This document shows, piece by piece, positions 62,697 through 64,000 of a DNA stretch of 64,000 nucleotides. How positions within the stretch are numbered: the first letter of the stretch is position 1; every line of letters begins with the position of its first letter. The stretch spans positions 23,219,300 through 23,283,299 of the forward strand of contig NC_067204.1 of NCBI RefSeq assembly GCF_026262505.1, written 5' to 3'. The DNA is from Trichomonas vaginalis G3 (taxonomy: Eukaryota > Parabasalia > Trichomonadida > Trichomonadidae). A model generated the notes under the pieces. That model was not told the DNA's origin and ran no database searches. It saw nothing but the letters and a program-made list of their open reading frames with translations. Made by a program: the position numbers and the translations under genes.

Positions 62697-64000
62697 ATGT
62701 CTAGTAAATATGTAATGCACTATACCGACTTCATTGAGACTTATGAAAAGCTTTTTCACATAAAACCTTGCGAACCAATCTCAGAAATTTACAATTTGAT
62801 ATCAATAATCCTGATTTCCAAGAATAAAACGAATTCAAATGATTTTATTATGAGCATATTTATGGCAATTAAATATAATTATCTTTATTTTAATCATTAT
62901 ATTAAAATACTCAATCTTTACTTTAATCAAAATTCAATAACCAGATTAAGATTAGATACCTTATTGGACACTGCAAAATCATTAAATTTGCAATTTTTTA
63001 TTAACGATACAGGTATCTATCAAGTCAGATTTATTCAAGATACATTTCCGAAAGAGAATGAAATTCAAAGCGTGATCATGAACGATCAAATTGACAAAAT
63101 TATTGAATTTACTAACAGTAATTCAATCGAAGATATTTGTATTGAAGTTCCTGGTTTTCAGAAACTCACAGTCCTTGAATCATGCTGTTATTTCGGATCA
63201 GTAAATATTTTCAATTACATTACTTCAAATTTAAAGAAAAGTATATCGCAAGAATGTCTTCAATACTCATTTATTGGCAATAACAATGATATCATCAATT
63301 TGTGTTTAAATAAGCATAAGATTGATAAAATGTGTCTTGAGTATATTGTTGCATCACATAATCACAAATACTTGGAATATGTTTTCGAAAAAAAGTTATT
63401 TGCGCCAAAAGATTTTGATTATGAAACAATTATCAGATCACAAAACTTAAAAGCTGTTTTCCTTATGTTCTCTAAAGATAAAAATTCAATAATTCCATGG
63501 TGTTCATCATTTTCACAAACTATCAATATCCTTCAAAACGAAAAAATTGATTTTTCGAAAAAATCACCAGATCAACAAACTCTTCTTCATTATGCATCTG
63601 CACATAATAATGTTGACATTTGCAAATTTTTAGTAAGTTCTGAACGGATCACTCCTATATTGTTGAATGCAAAAGATAAAAATGATAAAACATCGCTTCA
63701 TATTGCATCTGAATATAACAATAAAGATGTTGTGGAAATCCTTATTGTGGGATGCATTGATATCAATGCAAAAAATAATGAAGGATTTACTGCACTCCAT
63801 TCTGCGGCAGTGTACAACAGCAAAGAGGCAGCCGAATGTCTTATTGCCCATGGAATAGATATAAATGCAAAAGATAATTATATGTACAGTGCACTTCATT
63901 GGGCATCATTGAATAATAGTATAGAGTTTGTAGAAACCCTGATTTTAAATGGCGCAGATATTGAAGTTAAAAACAAAGATTTTCAGACACCACTTTTCAT
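62697..64000 (+). CDS. DUF3447-type N-domain plus ankyrin protein, partial (runs off the window)
   Basis: The ATG at 62697 (MSSKYVMHYTDFIETYEKLF) opens a frame with no stop to the window end, at least 434 codons. Residues 1-290 are the same N-domain as in the genes at 37, 41 and 60 kb ('LESCCYFGSVNIFNYITSN', 'QYSFIGNNNDIINLC', 'NSIIPWCSSF'). Ankyrin repeats follow ('QTLLHYASAHNNVDICKFL', 'KTSLHIASEYNNKDVVEIL', 'FTALHSAAVYNSKEAAECL'). It retains Gly (GGA) and Leu (TTA) at the two places where neighbouring paralogues have TGA. No strong initiator is seen upstream. The remainder, including any linker or anchor, lies outside the window. Confidence 0.88.
   Translation, partial: MSSKYVMHYTDFIETYEKLFHIKPCEPISEIYNLISIILISKNKTNSNDFIMSIFMAIKYNYLYFNHYIKILNLYFNQNSITRLRLDTLLDTAKSLNLQFFINDTGIYQVRFIQDTFPKENEIQSVIMNDQIDKIIEFTNSNSIEDICIEVPGFQKLTVLESCCYFGSVNIFNYITSNLKKSISQECLQYSFIGNNNDIINLCLNKHKIDKMCLEYIVASHNHKYLEYVFEKKLFAPKDFDYETIIRSQNLKAVFLMFSKDKNSIIPWCSSFSQTINILQNEKIDFSKKSPDQQTLLHYASAHNNVDICKFLVSSERITPILLNAKDKNDKTSLHIASEYNNKDVVEILIVGCIDINAKNNEGFTALHSAAVYNSKEAAECLIAHGIDINAKDNYMYSALHWASLNNSIEFVETLILNGADIEVKNKDFQTPLF

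Overview
The window looks like a contig from a parabasalid flagellate, most likely Trichomonas vaginalis or a close relative. The reasons are: AT-rich sequence with short intronless genes on both strands; start codons preceded within about 20 nt by the trichomonad initiator (Inr) TCA(C/T)(T/A); several large DUF3447-type N-domain plus ankyrin-repeat genes; and remains of KilA-N, poxvirus-D5-type helicase and HNH endonuclease genes of the kind repeated in that genome. Assignment to species is inference. Region 1 (1 to about 11.8 kb) is one decayed, virus-like or Maverick/Polinton-like element. Its left arm carries minus-strand genes (one running off the window, one with a Gln-rich tail, a small one, and one of about 280 codons) plus a small plus-strand gene. 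The middle, 2.74-7.25 kb, is a repeat field of about 25-bp units with AGATCT-centred palindromes and four copies of a KilA-N gene remnant. The right arm has an HNH/NUMOD4-type endonuclease remnant, an archaeo-eukaryotic primase plus SF3 (D5-like) helicase, and small ORFs. Nearly every gene here is broken by one-base indels. A 49-bp double-stem inverted repeat lies at the right end. Region 2 (11.8-30.4 kb) is ordinary housekeeping DNA: a DH-PH-zinc-finger RhoGEF, a small ricin-B-like protein, a longin-like HPS1/MON1-type protein, carbamate kinase (arginine dihydrolase pathway), a broken MATE transporter, an ankyrin protein with a duplicated 3' scrap, a small basic protein, a WD-like propeller and a TM9/EMP70 protein. 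Region 3 (30.8-64 kb) is dominated by large ankyrin genes: six main loci, two intact, one running off the right end and three broken or interrupted, with a further degenerate copy at 45.6-50.3 kb counted among the broken ones. A MORN-repeat protein and a coiled-coil protein are interspersed. Two adjacent paralogues are each interrupted by a single in-frame TGA near the end of the N-terminal domain. Into this cluster a 3.41-kb transposon is inserted (50,518-53,927). It carries a retroviral-type (rve) integrase and 0.9-kb terminal inverted repeats with internal 121-bp repeats, and is flanked by a 15-bp direct repeat. A separate 0.92-kb near-perfect palindrome follows it. The two highest-interest items are the central repeat field of the decayed element, which appears to lie at the 5' ends of its genes, and the integrase transposon with its unusual termini.
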